A stretch of DNA of 61,872 bases from NCBI RefSeq assembly GCF_042646065.1, contig NZ_JBHRTA010000029.1:1-61872 (forward strand). The letters are read 5' to 3'. Both the position numbers and the translations under genes were made by a program. Shown here one piece after another: positions 51,600-61,087 of this stretch; position 1 is the stretch's first letter, and every line of letters starts with the position of its first letter. Below the pieces are notes generated by a model that was given only the letters and a program-made list of their open reading frames with translations, ran no database searches and was not told where the DNA came from. This stretch comes from Parapedobacter deserti (GTDB lineage: Bacteria > Bacteroidota > Bacteroidia > Sphingobacteriales > Sphingobacteriaceae).

Positions 51600-53360
51600 A
51601 TGCTAAAATTTAAATCGATTTGCGCTGTTCTTTTGATCACTGTAACTCATATTATAGCCACTGCCCAGAAGAAAAATGACTTCTACATCCTGGATATGGT
51701 GCAAAATAATCCCGGAGAACCCTTAACAGAAACTATTTTTAACGACCCGGCCTTTTTGGCAAAAAATGGCTACACGGGCCAGGTAATTACTGATTTCACA
51801 TTTGTACATGCAGCTATTACGTACGACAAGCTCAACCCAACTATATTCCCTGAAGGCTCCGAAGAACGAGCCTGGGTATTAGCTGCTGCAGAAAGAATAC
51901 GAAATAATATAAAGAAAGCCCATAAGGCAGGTATCAAAATATATTATCAGACTGACATTATTATACTCCCAAAAAAATTAGTAGAAATATATAAAGACGA
52001 AATCATGGATAGCGAAGGCCGTATTTCTTTTGAACGACCAAAGACTATTGAAATTCACCGGGCAATGCTAAAAGAAGTGTTTGAAACATTTCCAGACTTA
52101 GACGGATTGATTATCAGAACCGGAGAAACATATTTGGATAACGTCCCCTATCATACCGGAAACGGACCTATTACCAATGCTGAAGAGAGTCATGTAAAGC
52201 TGATCAACCTGCTACGAGACGAAGTTTGCGTGAAGCGAAACAAAATGCTCTTTTACAGAACATGGTCTTTTGGCGGTATGCATGAAAATCCGGACTATTA
52301 TTTAAACGTTACTAACCGAATCGAAAAACATCCTAATTTGGTGTTTTCTATCAAACATATCCGCGGAGATTATCGCAGGTTATATGATTTTAACCCTACT
52401 ATAACTATTGGCAAACACCCACAGATTGTTGAGGTTCAATGTCAGCGTGAATATGAAGGAAAAGGCGCATATCCAAATTATGTTATGAATGGAGTAATTA
52501 ATGGTTTTGAAGAATATTTTAGTATTGCCCCGCAAACCGGATTTAAAGGATTAAATGACATTAAAAACATGCCTAACTTTCGTGGAATATGGTCATGGTC
52601 AAGAGGTGGCGGTTGGGTTGGTCCCTATATTAAAAATGAGCTTTGGTGCCGTTTAAACGCATATGTTATCAGTCATTGGGCGCAAAATACCGATTTAACC
52701 GAAGAGCAGGTTTTTAATAACTTCATGGACGAGAGCGGAATTAAAGGCGAGTCAAGAAAAAAATTCCGCGAGTTATGTATGTTATCCTCACAAGCGGTAT
52801 TAAGAGGACATGCTACAGCCAAAATAGAATCTTTCCAACGTGGATGGGTTTGGTGGACCAGAGATGAATTTTTGGGAGGAATTCATGGGAAAAAGATTCC
52901 TGATTCAAATGAACCTGTATTGTTAAGGGCTTTCGAACAGCTTTATAAAGACAAAAAACTTGATGAAGCGGTTGAAGAAAGATACGAAGCAATCAAAATA
53001 TTCGATAAAATGGTGCAGCTGAGTAAGCAGATCACAATGTCTGACAAAGAAGACCAGCAATACCTATTTGTTTCTTCCAAGTATGGATTATTGCTACATA
53101 AAATTATCGCCGAAGGCTGGAAGGTAATGGCCTTGGGTTATACAGGGGATCAAAGTGGGACGTATGATAAAACCAACATGGCAGAATCTATTAAATTATA
53201 CCATGCATATTGGGATGAGTATAAACAATTAGAAAAAGACTATCCAAGCTGTGCTACGCTCTACAAACCTTATGCATTTGTTTTTGAAGCGCCCAACTAT
53301 CATGGTGCTGCAGGTATGGGTGCTTCGGTAGCGTACTATGAAAGCTTGATTCATCAATAA
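51600..53360 (+). CDS. Secreted TIM-barrel-like protein, family unrecognised
   Basis: The product is 586 residues with a signal peptide ending near ATAQ. The pattern of short strands and helices (GYTGQVITDFTF, KAHKAGIKIYYQTDIIILPK, LDGLIIRTGETYLDN, FRGIWSWSRGGGWVGPYIKN ELWCR) suggests a beta/alpha barrel with a possible Glu/Tyr active-site pair in RTGETY. The C-terminal 200 residues are helical. There is some resemblance in layout to alpha-glucuronidase-type enzymes, but I cannot name a family. It is transcribed with the preceding glycosidase. Confidence 0.75.
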   Translation: MLKFKSICAVLLITVTHIIATAQKKNDFYILDMVQNNPGEPLTETIFNDPAFLAKNGYTGQVITDFTFVHAAITYDKLNPTIFPEGSEERAWVLAAAERIRNNIKKAHKAGIKIYYQTDIIILPKKLVEIYKDEIMDSEGRISFERPKTIEIHRAMLKEVFETFPDLDGLIIRTGETYLDNVPYHTGNGPITNAEESHVKLINLLRDEVCVKRNKMLFYRTWSFGGMHENPDYYLNVTNRIEKHPNLVFSIKHIRGDYRRLYDFNPTITIGKHPQIVEVQCQREYEGKGAYPNYVMNGVINGFEEYFSIAPQTGFKGLNDIKNMPNFRGIWSWSRGGGWVGPYIKNELWCRLNAYVISHWAQNTDLTEEQVFNNFMDESGIKGESRKKFRELCMLSSQAVLRGHATAKIESFQRGWVWWTRDEFLGGIHGKKIPDSNEPVLLRAFEQLYKDKKLDEAVEERYEAIKIFDKMVQLSKQITMSDKEDQQYLFVSSKYGLLLHKIIAEGWKVMALGYTGDQSGTYDKTNMAESIKLYHAYWDEYKQLEKDYPSCATLYKPYAFVFEAPNYHGAAGMGASVAYYESLIHQ

Positions 53361-53787
53361 ATCATCGCCTGGGGAGTTCAAACCGGTCTTTTTTAGCTAC
53401 GGGATCAGCTTCATTTCTGGAAAATATGGAGTATTGCTTGGAATTGCTGTTTTTTTATTGTCCAGTTAGTACTTAATCTTAGGCTGTGGCTGCGACGATT
53501 AAGGCGACTACGTGATGCCGTCGATGGTCTGGAGCCTCGCGTCCGGTAGAAGCAGTATAATTGAGATCGTAGCATTCCAATAAGATTCCAGGTGCGTCCT
53601 GGTGGTTGTAAATGTCTCGATCAAGATCATTTAATGACACCACGGCCTTTCTCTGATATGATTGCAACGAGCGTTTATTCTTTTGTTTCCTCCGGCGGTA
53701 TGCAGCAGCGGTTTTATATAATTGACAATGTTCATATGTCTGCATAAGCAAATTGTAACTCTCCCTAAAATCCAAACGTCCAAATTA
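53361..53787. other. Intergenic region between the PUL and the broken S8 peptidase
   Basis: A 98-codon minus-strand frame (53479-53775) starts just past the peptidase remnant and has no recognisable pattern, so I do not call it. Nothing else is seen. Confidence 0.4.
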
Positions 53788-54458
53788 TCAAGAGAAAGGG
53801 GACCATAGCCCCTTGATAACCTTGGCTACATGACCCTTGCCGAGTGCTGCCAAGGCTGCTACGGCGGTGCCATGACCCCTTCTACGATCGGATTGTCTTG
53901 GCTGACGGGAGTTCCAGTGAGATTAAGGTCCTCGTCTGCAATAAGCAAAGGGGCCAGCGGAGTGGATGCGCTGATGCCTGTATCCACGATGGCAACAATA
54001 GGAGGATCTGCGGCGGGCATGAATACTTCAAAGCCATAAGAACGCACCGGTTGGGCGAATCTTCCCGGGCGGATGCGGGTGGATAGCGACGAGGTGACTT
54101 GTAGTGCGACGTCGTAGTTGCGGACGATTTCTATCAACTGGCCTTCGGATGCGCCGGAGATTTCAAGGTTGGCAATTTCATGGTCTAAAGAATAAGTCAG
54201 ATTATTTCGGTCCAGATAGGTTTGCAGGGCAGCTAAAATCCTGTCGCGTTTTTCGCCTGCCAAAGGCAATTCGCTTAGTTGAAAATTAACCAGGGCGGCC
54301 GGCTTATAAAGCTGAAGAATATCTTCTGTGGTTAATAGCTTAAAGGATTTTATATAGAGAAGCAGTCTGGAGTATGTTGCATGAGCATTAGCGCCGGTTT
54401 CTTTCTCGATGAAATGGTTGACATCTCGGATAAAGCTGTTAAAGCACGCTGTCTGCAT
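53788..54458 (-). pseudogene. Broken subtilase (S8) peptidase fragment
   Basis: One frame (from about 54458) encodes a helical N-terminal region (FIRDVNHFIEKETGANAHAT YS...) and the catalytic Asp motif in PPIVAIVDTGISAS, then DNPIVEG. The frame ends at a TAG (53861-53859), while an overlapping frame continues with GHGTAVAALAALGKGH, the catalytic His motif, to a TGA at 53788. So the gene is frameshifted between the Asp and His motifs and lacks the Ser motif. S8 peptidases of this layout are often found in defence loci in Bacteroidota; that role here is inference. Confidence 0.8.
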
Positions 54459-56106
54459 TGCGCTTTTGCCGCGGCCGCGAAACCAGCAGCCCGGTGCCCA
54501 GGAGTGTGGTGGCCAGGGATGTTGCCAGCACAATGGTTCTGCCGTGCGTAGCAAATAGTCCCAGCACAAAAATTATCAGACTGACTCCCAGCAAGGTCAC
54601 GCCAATGGTCTTTGTCGCCAGTGCACTTTGGCGCTTGCCCCGTGATGAGCCCGCGTCAGTGTCTCTTGAACTATCCGGCACGGCAACATCTGGAACGCGA
54701 TAGGCTTTGTTTCGGTAAATCACTTCGAAGACTACCAGTAGGAGTATGGGAAGAGACACACCCAGCACCGTCTCTTGCATTCTGTTTAGCGAAATATCGA
54801 ACAGCAAAGGAGCACCAAACTTATAAAACAGGTTGACCGCCAAACTGGCAATGGTAGTAAACAAAACGGAAAAGCCGGTCTGCCGGTTTGAAAACAACGC
54901 CCACACAGCGGGGCCATACAGCGGCACCCCGGTAAGCGCACCGATGCTGAGCACAACCTGTACAATGCCGCCCATTGCGGGTACCATCAGGGCAACCAGA
55001 ACGGTGATCATGCCAAACGTAAGCGTGGATAAGCGGGCCACCCACATCAACGACCGGTTGGTAGCCCCGGAATTTATCCGTTTATAGACATCATTGGTAA
55101 ACACCGCAGACGATACGTTGAGCGATGCGTTCACTGAATCGGTAGTGGCAAAAATCATCCCGGTTATCATGAGCCCCATGAGGCCTGCCGGCAACACCTC
55201 CTTGCACATCATCAGGTAGGCGCCCTCATTCTCGAGGCCTGCCAGATCCACGTTTACCAATCGGTACAGCATGGGCGGCAGCATCCATATGACGGGACTG
55301 ATCAGATACAGCAAGCCGAAGAGGTAGCCCACTTTTTTCGCTTCCTGCTTGGTGGGCACACTGGTGTACCGTTGTACATAAGCCCAATTGCCGCCGATGA
55401 ACACCATGTTATAAAGGCCGAAAGCGGCGATAAACCATGGGGTGTATTCACCGCCCGTAAGGTTAAAAAATCCCTCGGGAGCCGCTTTTACGAAAGCGGA
55501 TATGCCGCCTACCCGATCGAATGCCAGCGGCACGACGATGACCACCGCTGCGGTGAGCACCACGAATTGCAGCACATTGGTCACGATAACTGCCCATAGC
55601 CCGCCGGAAGTCGTGTAGAGCACGGCCATGAGACCGAAAAGCATGATCGCATAATGGGAAGGCAGTCCGGTTGACACATTCACCAATTTGGCCACCGGAT
55701 AAAGGAAGGCCCCGTTGTATGCGAAGCTCATCAGGAGAAAAACGTACGTATAAAACTTATGGACACCACTGCCAAACCGCTGTTGCACGAATTCAGCTGC
55801 GGTAAGCACACCGGTTTGTCGCCATCGCGGTGCGATGAAACGACCGATCAGGAATCCGGCAATGGCCATCATCCACTGTATGGTAATGGCCACCCATCCC
55901 TGTTCATAGGCAATGGCACCCCATACCACAAAAGTGCCCGCAGAGAAAAACCCCATGTACAGGGACAAACCGCTCATCCACCAGGGCAAGGCTCCGCTTG
56001 CGCCGAAATAGGACTGCATATCGGGTTTGCGGTCGCTCATGGATAGTCCGGCAACCAGTATGCCGATGGAAAAAATTGCAATTACCCAGTAGTCCAGTGT
56101 CGTCAT
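54439..56106 (-). CDS. Sodium:solute symporter (SSS family)
   Basis: The product is 555 residues from the ATG at 56106, whose ATGA overlaps the stop of the FAD enzyme gene, indicating coupling. About 13-14 membrane helices are evident. Family landmarks: SGLSLYMGFFSAGTFVVWGA near the start, and TTDSVNASLNVSSAVFTNDV YKR at about 325, the Na+-site helix region. It probably imports a sugar acid or similar compound processed by the partner FAD enzyme. The segment is GC-rich relative to the PUL. Confidence 0.92.
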   Translation of the reverse strand: MTTLDYWVIAIFSIGILVAGLSMSDRKPDMQSYFGASGALPWWMSGLSLYMGFFSAGTFVVWGAIAYEQGWVAITIQWMMAIAGFLIGRFIAPRWRQTGVLTAAEFVQQRFGSGVHKFYTYVFLLMSFAYNGAFLYPVAKLVNVSTGLPSHYAIMLFGLMAVLYTTSGGLWAVIVTNVLQFVVLTAAVVIVVPLAFDRVGGISAFVKAAPEGFFNLTGGEYTPWFIAAFGLYNMVFIGGNWAYVQRYTSVPTKQEAKKVGYLFGLLYLISPVIWMLPPMLYRLVNVDLAGLENEGAYLMMCKEVLPAGLMGLMITGMIFATTDSVNASLNVSSAVFTNDVYKRINSGATNRSLMWVARLSTLTFGMITVLVALMVPAMGGIVQVVLSIGALTGVPLYGPAVWALFSNRQTGFSVLFTTIASLAVNLFYKFGAPLLFDISLNRMQETVLGVSLPILLLVVFEVIYRNKAYRVPDVAVPDSSRDTDAGSSRGKRQSALATKTIGVTLLGVSLIIFVLGLFATHGRTIVLATSLATTLLGTGLLVSRPRQKRNADSVL

Positions 56107-58394
56107 TGCATCCCCCCATAACATCTGATGGCAAACACGGCCGCGGGAACTTCTGCGGACGGATGTGCGACATGGATTGTGAACTTATCGGTCGTCACCG
56201 GTTCGTCCAAGACAATGGTATTCCTTGTCTGGTAGTTATCCGTCTTTCGGTAGATCACGTTCCCGGCCGCATCTTCTATTCTGTAATTCCGCACACAGAA
56301 CGGCATCACCCGTTCGGGGTGAGTCATCAGTACGGACTCCATCGCGTGGTCTGCGTCGGTGTCAAACACCAGCACGATGCGGCTGATCGTTTGAGGCGTA
56401 TCCCATTGCAACGAGACATATGGATCAGTGTCATTCGGGTCGGCCACCCAGGCGTTAGGCCCGGTAACCGGCCGGTCCACGCCGTTCCGGATATTGTCTG
56501 GTTCGAATGCCATCAGTGGATTAGCTAACGCAATGGCGATGTTCTGCCCTTCAGGGCGGCGTTGGGGGCACCAGAACTCAAACTCATCGACCCCCGAGCC
56601 GACGGGCGGCTGCTGGCAGCCATTGTTTGACACTTTCTTGTTTACACCATTAAACACCGAGAGCAGCCCTGTGATCCGCTGGTTGGTGTAAGGAAGCTGT
56701 ACCTCCGGGTTTGCAAGGAAAGTCAGGAAGACATATTGTGCCTCCTCCAGCACAACCCCGAAATCAAGCTCCAGGTCAGTTATTCCAGGCGCAAGCGCAA
56801 CAGATTCCGTGGCCAGCACCGTATCCGGCGTAAATCCGCCTTTCCGGCTGCTCACCCGCAGTTCTACGGTCAGTGCGGTATTGCCGCTGGCCTGAACGGG
56901 TAGGGAAAACACCGGCACGGCGCCGGCATGCAACGGCACCAACTGGGCAGCGCCGATGTCAAGCGATTTCCAGCGCAAATTTCCGCGCGAGAATCTCGAA
57001 AAAGCCAGGGTACTCGAAGCCACCAGCCGCGCATGTGCGACCAGGTCTGCATCATCGGTCAGCACAAGACCGGGAATATGCTGCCCGGTCTTCATCAATT
57101 CGCGCTGCAACTGGCCGATGTACCCCTGTTCGTAAAGTGCGCGTGGAAGCACACCCTGCCGTTTGCACAAGGCTGCCGCTACCGCTACCGCCTGCCCCAC
57201 GTAGGCACTGGTGGCCATTACGCGTGTGGCGCCGAACGCCACGTGACTGACGCTGATGATCCGGCCGGCGAAGAACAGGTTTTGGATGTTCCGGCTGTAT
57301 AGGCACCGATACGGAATCTGGAAAATGCCCTTGCTATGCCATTGATTGCAAGGCTGCCGTTCGCTGAACACCCCGTCGGCGGGATGCAGATCAATGGACC
57401 ATCCGCCGTAGGCCACCGCATCTGGATGTGTACGCTTCTCGATCAGGTCACGCTGGCTCAGCATGTAGTCGCCCTCGAAACGGCGGCTCTCACGCTTGCC
57501 CGGAATCATCCCTACCCATTCAAGCGTCATGGTCCCGGCTTCCGGAAACTTACCGGAGTTTTTAATATAGTCCCAGATGCCGTACACCACGCGCCACAGC
57601 TCCCACTTGATACGCTCGGTATCATGTACGGTGTCCAGACGCCCTCCGTGCTCCACCCACCAGAGCTGGCAACCGTGCTCATTGGCCTTGAAATTGCGGA
57701 AACGCGGAACCTCCTTAGATACATCTATGGCAAATGAGGGCGCTGTAAACTTCACCGGCGTTCCGGTATCCTTGCTGTAGAAGTACAGCGAATGCCCGAG
57801 CAGCTCGCCATAGTCGGTGTCCGGCGCCATGGGCTCATCAAACGCTTCCCGCGCTTCAGCGCCCATGCGGAACGCTGCGCCAGCTAAAAAGCCTACGATA
57901 CCGTCACCGGAAGCGTCGCAAAACAAGGGTGCTTCCAGGTGAAAGGCGATAGAATTCTGGCTACAAAAGGCCTTCAGACTCCGGATAGTATCGGGGCCGT
58001 CCTTTTCCACCTCAAATACCGCCGTATTGAGCAGCAGCGTAATATTCGGTTCCTGAAAGACCTTGTCGAGCAAAATCATGTCCAGAATGATTGGGTTGCC
58101 TTCGGGGTTCTGATAAGTATTTTCCACCAGCAGCTCGTCGATAACACCTCCCTCCCTGCTCCAACGATTGTTATTGCCCATGTGCGAGGTGGCCCCCAAT
58201 ATCCATAGGCGCACTTCACTCGAGGCGTTGCCGCCCAATACCGGCCGGTCCTGCACCAGCACCACTTTCAATCCCTGCCTCGCAGCGGTGATGGCTGCAC
58301 ACGTGCCGGACAAACCTCCGCCTGTAATCACCAAGTCTGCTGACAAGGTCACTGCCCGGGAATATCTTCTATCAATTTCCTCTTCTTGAATCAT
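56103..58394 (-). CDS. FAD-dependent oxidoreductase with C-terminal beta-sandwich
   Basis: The product is 763 residues with no signal peptide. The N-terminal Rossmann motif DLVITGGGLSGTCAAITAAR (about 20-40) and VVLVQDRPVLGGNASSEVRL identify the FAD_oxidored type; LFFAGRIISVSHVAFGATRV (about 385-405) is the second FAD contact. The last 170 residues form a discoidin-like beta-sandwich domain (TISRIVLVFDTDADHAMESV). It is co-transcribed with the SSS transporter. Similar enzymes are found in sugar-utilisation loci, but the substrate is unknown. Confidence 0.88.
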   Translation of the reverse strand: MIQEEEIDRRYSRAVTLSADLVITGGGLSGTCAAITAARQGLKVVLVQDRPVLGGNASSEVRLWILGATSHMGNNNRWSREGGVIDELLVENTYQNPEGNPIILDMILLDKVFQEPNITLLLNTAVFEVEKDGPDTIRSLKAFCSQNSIAFHLEAPLFCDASGDGIVGFLAGAAFRMGAEAREAFDEPMAPDTDYGELLGHSLYFYSKDTGTPVKFTAPSFAIDVSKEVPRFRNFKANEHGCQLWWVEHGGRLDTVHDTERIKWELWRVVYGIWDYIKNSGKFPEAGTMTLEWVGMIPGKRESRRFEGDYMLSQRDLIEKRTHPDAVAYGGWSIDLHPADGVFSERQPCNQWHSKGIFQIPYRCLYSRNIQNLFFAGRIISVSHVAFGATRVMATSAYVGQAVAVAAALCKRQGVLPRALYEQGYIGQLQRELMKTGQHIPGLVLTDDADLVAHARLVASSTLAFSRFSRGNLRWKSLDIGAAQLVPLHAGAVPVFSLPVQASGNTALTVELRVSSRKGGFTPDTVLATESVALAPGITDLELDFGVVLEEAQYVFLTFLANPEVQLPYTNQRITGLLSVFNGVNKKVSNNGCQQPPVGSGVDEFEFWCPQRRPEGQNIAIALANPLMAFEPDNIRNGVDRPVTGPNAWVADPNDTDPYVSLQWDTPQTISRIVLVFDTDADHAMESVLMTHPERVMPFCVRNYRIEDAAGNVIYRKTDNYQTRNTIVLDEPVTTDKFTIHVAHPSAEVPAAVFAIRCYGGMQ

Positions 58395-58417
58395 GTCTTA
58401 ATAGGGGTACTGTAAAA

Positions 58418-58884
58418 TCAATTCGTTTCGTTCAACGTCATGGTTTGCTGCAAGGCTACGTAACCTGTGGGCTTGACGACTTTCAGCAAAATATCCTTTT
58501 GGAATCCGGTGACAGGCAAGGTGATTTCCGAGCTTTCACCCGGTGCCAGGTCCGGTAAGCTCACCCGGGTATGTGGCGTTTCCAGCACATAGCCCCGTAC
58601 CCTGTAGGCCGGGAAATCGGCCGGTGCACTTATTTTCACCGCAACCCATGCACACCTCTACCTCCGGGCTGAAAACCCGTTTTTTCCACGGTCAGTGGAG
58701 CCATTTCCTGTTGGTAAACGTGATAAGCCGGCCGGGCTGAGCGATCGGGGCCCAAGAGGCCCCACGGCCGGTAGCCGTTGGCATTGCTGCCGTAGTAGCG
58801 GCTTTGGTAATCGTTGCAGGTCCACCAGGCTGCGCCGGCCACGTAGGGGCGCTTCCGGAGTTCACCAGCAAAGACAAAGAACAA
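58418..58884 (-). pseudogene. C-terminal remnant of a GH2 glycosidase
   Basis: The upstream frame (58884-58636) encodes KRPYVAGAAWWTCNDYQSRY, YGSNANGYRPWGLLGPDRSA RPAYHVYQQEM and ends in GVHGLR; the next frame (58639-58418) continues with KISAPADFPAYRVRGYVLET. A one-base deletion accounts for the shift. The first part is the end of a GH2 TIM barrel and the second a beta-sandwich. The catalytic residues and the rest of the enzyme (more than 500 residues) are missing. It lies between the FAD gene and the GntR promoter. Confidence 0.8.
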
Positions 58885-59078
58885 TGTAAAAAAATCTATT
58901 CATGGCATATTCATATTCATAACTTGGTTAATTTCTTTAAGTCTGGTATGGTGTGGTATGGTAATTAAACCACATTGCAATTATACTACATTTAATTTTA
59001 TATTTCTAAATATTTTTGGAAAAAAGGGCGTAACCAATTAGATAATGGAACAAACAGCCAGTGACACATCAAATATGG

Positions 59079-59109
59079 TTTGGTTTGCACTGGTATTTCC
59101 TTACTTTTG
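59079..59109 (+). promoter_or_regulatory. Promoter of the GntR regulator
   Basis: TTTG (59079-59082) and TACTTTTG (59102-59109), 19 nt apart, are an excellent match to the Bacteroidota -33/-7 consensus. Transcription should begin around 59114-59116, leaving only a few bases before the ATG at 59119. Confidence 0.75.
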
Positions 59110-59118
59110 TATCCTACT

Positions 59119-60141
59119 ATGCAGACAACCGCCATTGATAGCCTCGCAGCTCCTGCGAACCAACGCATGAAATACATGCAGTTGGTCGATCATATCAATC
59201 AATTAATCGAATCTGACAAACTCCATATCGGCGACCGGTTACCGTCTTTGAAGCAATTCGAAAAGGAACTGGGGATGAGTAAAGAAACGTTGTTGAAAGG
59301 GTTGAATCACCTCCTTGAGAAAGGAATTATCGAGTCGGTATACCGGAAAGGGTACTACGTGAAAAAAAAATCGGTAGGCCATACTTACCGCGTGTTCCTC
59401 CTGCTGGACAAGATGAACATCATGCGGGACCGATTCTACCATACCCTTTTTGATCAGTTGAAAGATGTTGCCGATGTAGACGTATACTTCCACCACCACA
59501 ACCTCAAGGTGTTTGAAAACCTCATCTACGAAAACCTGAACAGCTACACACACTTTGTCATTGCCACCTTATTGAAGGAAGATCCCGCTGCGGTGCTGAA
59601 CCTCATTCCGCCGCAAAAACGGATTATCATTGACTATAACCAGCCGCATCTGCAAGGCGAATACTCCTGCATATTTCAGGACTTTGAACACGACATTTAC
59701 GACGGGCTGAACCAACTCCGGAAGCAATTGGCCAACTATAAAAAGCTCATTCTCGTTGCCCCTACTGCAGCCACCCATGCACGCCACGTGTTGGACGGTT
59801 TCCTGCGGTTTTGCACTGAGCATGAATTCCGCTACGCCATCGAGCACGAAGTTGAAGCCGACAGCTTCAGAAAAGGCAATACCTACATCACCTTCAGCCG
59901 CTACGACACTGATGATGTGGCGCTGATCAAACTGGCCCGCACCCAGGGTTATCAGCTGGGCAAAGACATCGGACTCATCTCATACAACGACACGGCAGTC
60001 AAAGAGGTCCTTGAAGACGGCATCACGGTGATTTCCACAGATTTCGAGGCGATGGGCAAGGCCGTCAGCGAGGCTATTATCAACAGGAAGACCGTCGTGG
60101 TCCGCAACCCTACACAGGTTATCGTGCGGCGTTCACTGTGA
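59119..60141 (+). CDS. GntR-type transcriptional regulator with LacI-like ligand domain
   Basis: The product is 340 residues from the ATG at 59119; the longer frame from 59080 runs through the promoter. The N-terminal winged helix (LVDHINQLIESDKLHIGDRL PSLKQFEKELGMSKETLLKG) is followed by a periplasmic-binding-protein-like effector domain (FVIATLLKEDPAAVLNLIPP, IGLISYNDTAVKEVLEDGIT VISTDFEAMG). It is divergent from the FAD/SSS pair and the GH2 remnant and probably controls them (inference). Sugar-type effectors are common for this architecture. Confidence 0.9.
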   Translation: MQTTAIDSLAAPANQRMKYMQLVDHINQLIESDKLHIGDRLPSLKQFEKELGMSKETLLKGLNHLLEKGIIESVYRKGYYVKKKSVGHTYRVFLLLDKMNIMRDRFYHTLFDQLKDVADVDVYFHHHNLKVFENLIYENLNSYTHFVIATLLKEDPAAVLNLIPPQKRIIIDYNQPHLQGEYSCIFQDFEHDIYDGLNQLRKQLANYKKLILVAPTAATHARHVLDGFLRFCTEHEFRYAIEHEVEADSFRKGNTYITFSRYDTDDVALIKLARTQGYQLGKDIGLISYNDTAVKEVLEDGITVISTDFEAMGKAVSEAIINRKTVVVRNPTQVIVRRSL

Positions 60142-60208
60142 TCCTTCAACGCATTCGCCAAGACCAAGAGAATGGACGTATTTTGAATGGTTTACATATA
60201 TCACAAAC

Positions 60209-60319
60209 GTGACTGAGATTGAGTGCAACTGCAAACTTGTCTTGACGGAACAAACGACATCGGTAAATATAGAGGATGATCTTAAACGACAAATAATTGA
60301 ATACCTATCGGAAATATAA
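60209..60319 (+). other. Weak small ORF upstream of the DUF2071 pseudogene
   Basis: A 36-codon frame from GTG 60209 reads VTEIECNCKLVLTEQTTSVN and ends in RQIIEYLSEI. It is open upstream (YFEWFTYITN) with no better start. It looks somewhat protein-like and may be a fragment. I do not recognise it. Confidence 0.2.
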
Positions 60320-60352
60320 CAGAACGATTTAAATCAGCACTGGATAAATCGC

Positions 60353-60884
60353 ATGAAAATCCCAACGATAACTGGCGTGATAGACCGGCGCATACTGATA
60401 AACTACCGAGTGGATAAAGAGGTATTGCGGAAATACCTCCCCTATCCCTTCCGGCCCAAGCTTGTTGATGATGCCGGAATAGCTGGTATCTGCCTGATCC
60501 GTCTGAAGGAAATCAGGCCAAAGGGAATTCCCGCCGCCATTGGCATTTCTTCTGAAAACGGCTCACCGCATCGCTGTGGAATGGACGGAAAACGGGATGG
60601 TGAAGGAAGGTGTTTTCATACCCCGACGAGATACATCCTCGCACCTGAACGCGCTGGCAGGCGGACGGGTGTTCCCAGGTGAGCATCACCTTGAAGAGTT
60701 TACCGTAAACGAAGAATGTGGCCGCTATGAGGTGGCCTTCAAAAGCGCGGACGGAACTTCGCTAGCCGTAACGGCGCTGGAGACGGATTGCCTGGGCCCC
60801 GACAGTGCTTTCGGCTCATTGGAAGAAGCATCTGATTTTTTCAAGGCTGGCTCATCTGGCTTTTCGGGCTGCCGAAGGGTTTGA
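60353..60884 (+). pseudogene. DUF2071-like gene, frameshifted
   Basis: The frame starts with MKIPTITGVIDRRILINYRV and KYLPYPFRPKLVDDAGIAGI, then shifts near 60555 to an overlapping frame with AHRIAVEWTENGMVKEGVFI, SSHLNALAGGRVFPGEHHLE and LEEASDFFKAGSSG. These are consecutive parts of a DUF2071/YqjF-type protein. The C-terminal third cannot be followed clearly past 60884. It is distinct in sequence from the intact DUF2071 gene at 10678. Confidence 0.7.
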
Positions 60885-61087
60885 TGATTGGCATTCAATA
60901 CGAGCGTTTCAAAGGGTATGGCAATTTAAATCTATCTTTGGGTATGGTATTATGAACGAATCTTCGCCAAGGGATTGAAGGCTTGATTATCGTAAATAAA
61001 CTTGTTATCTTTAAAGAGGCGTTTTGAACTTGGATTTAAATTATTATGAAAACAACCTGAATACAGCCTATACGAAGGTATATAAAC

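Noticed and set aside
53479..53775. 98-codon minus-strand ORF after the peptidase remnant
   Set aside because: It does not continue the peptidase in any frame I could recognise, and its composition is unremarkable.
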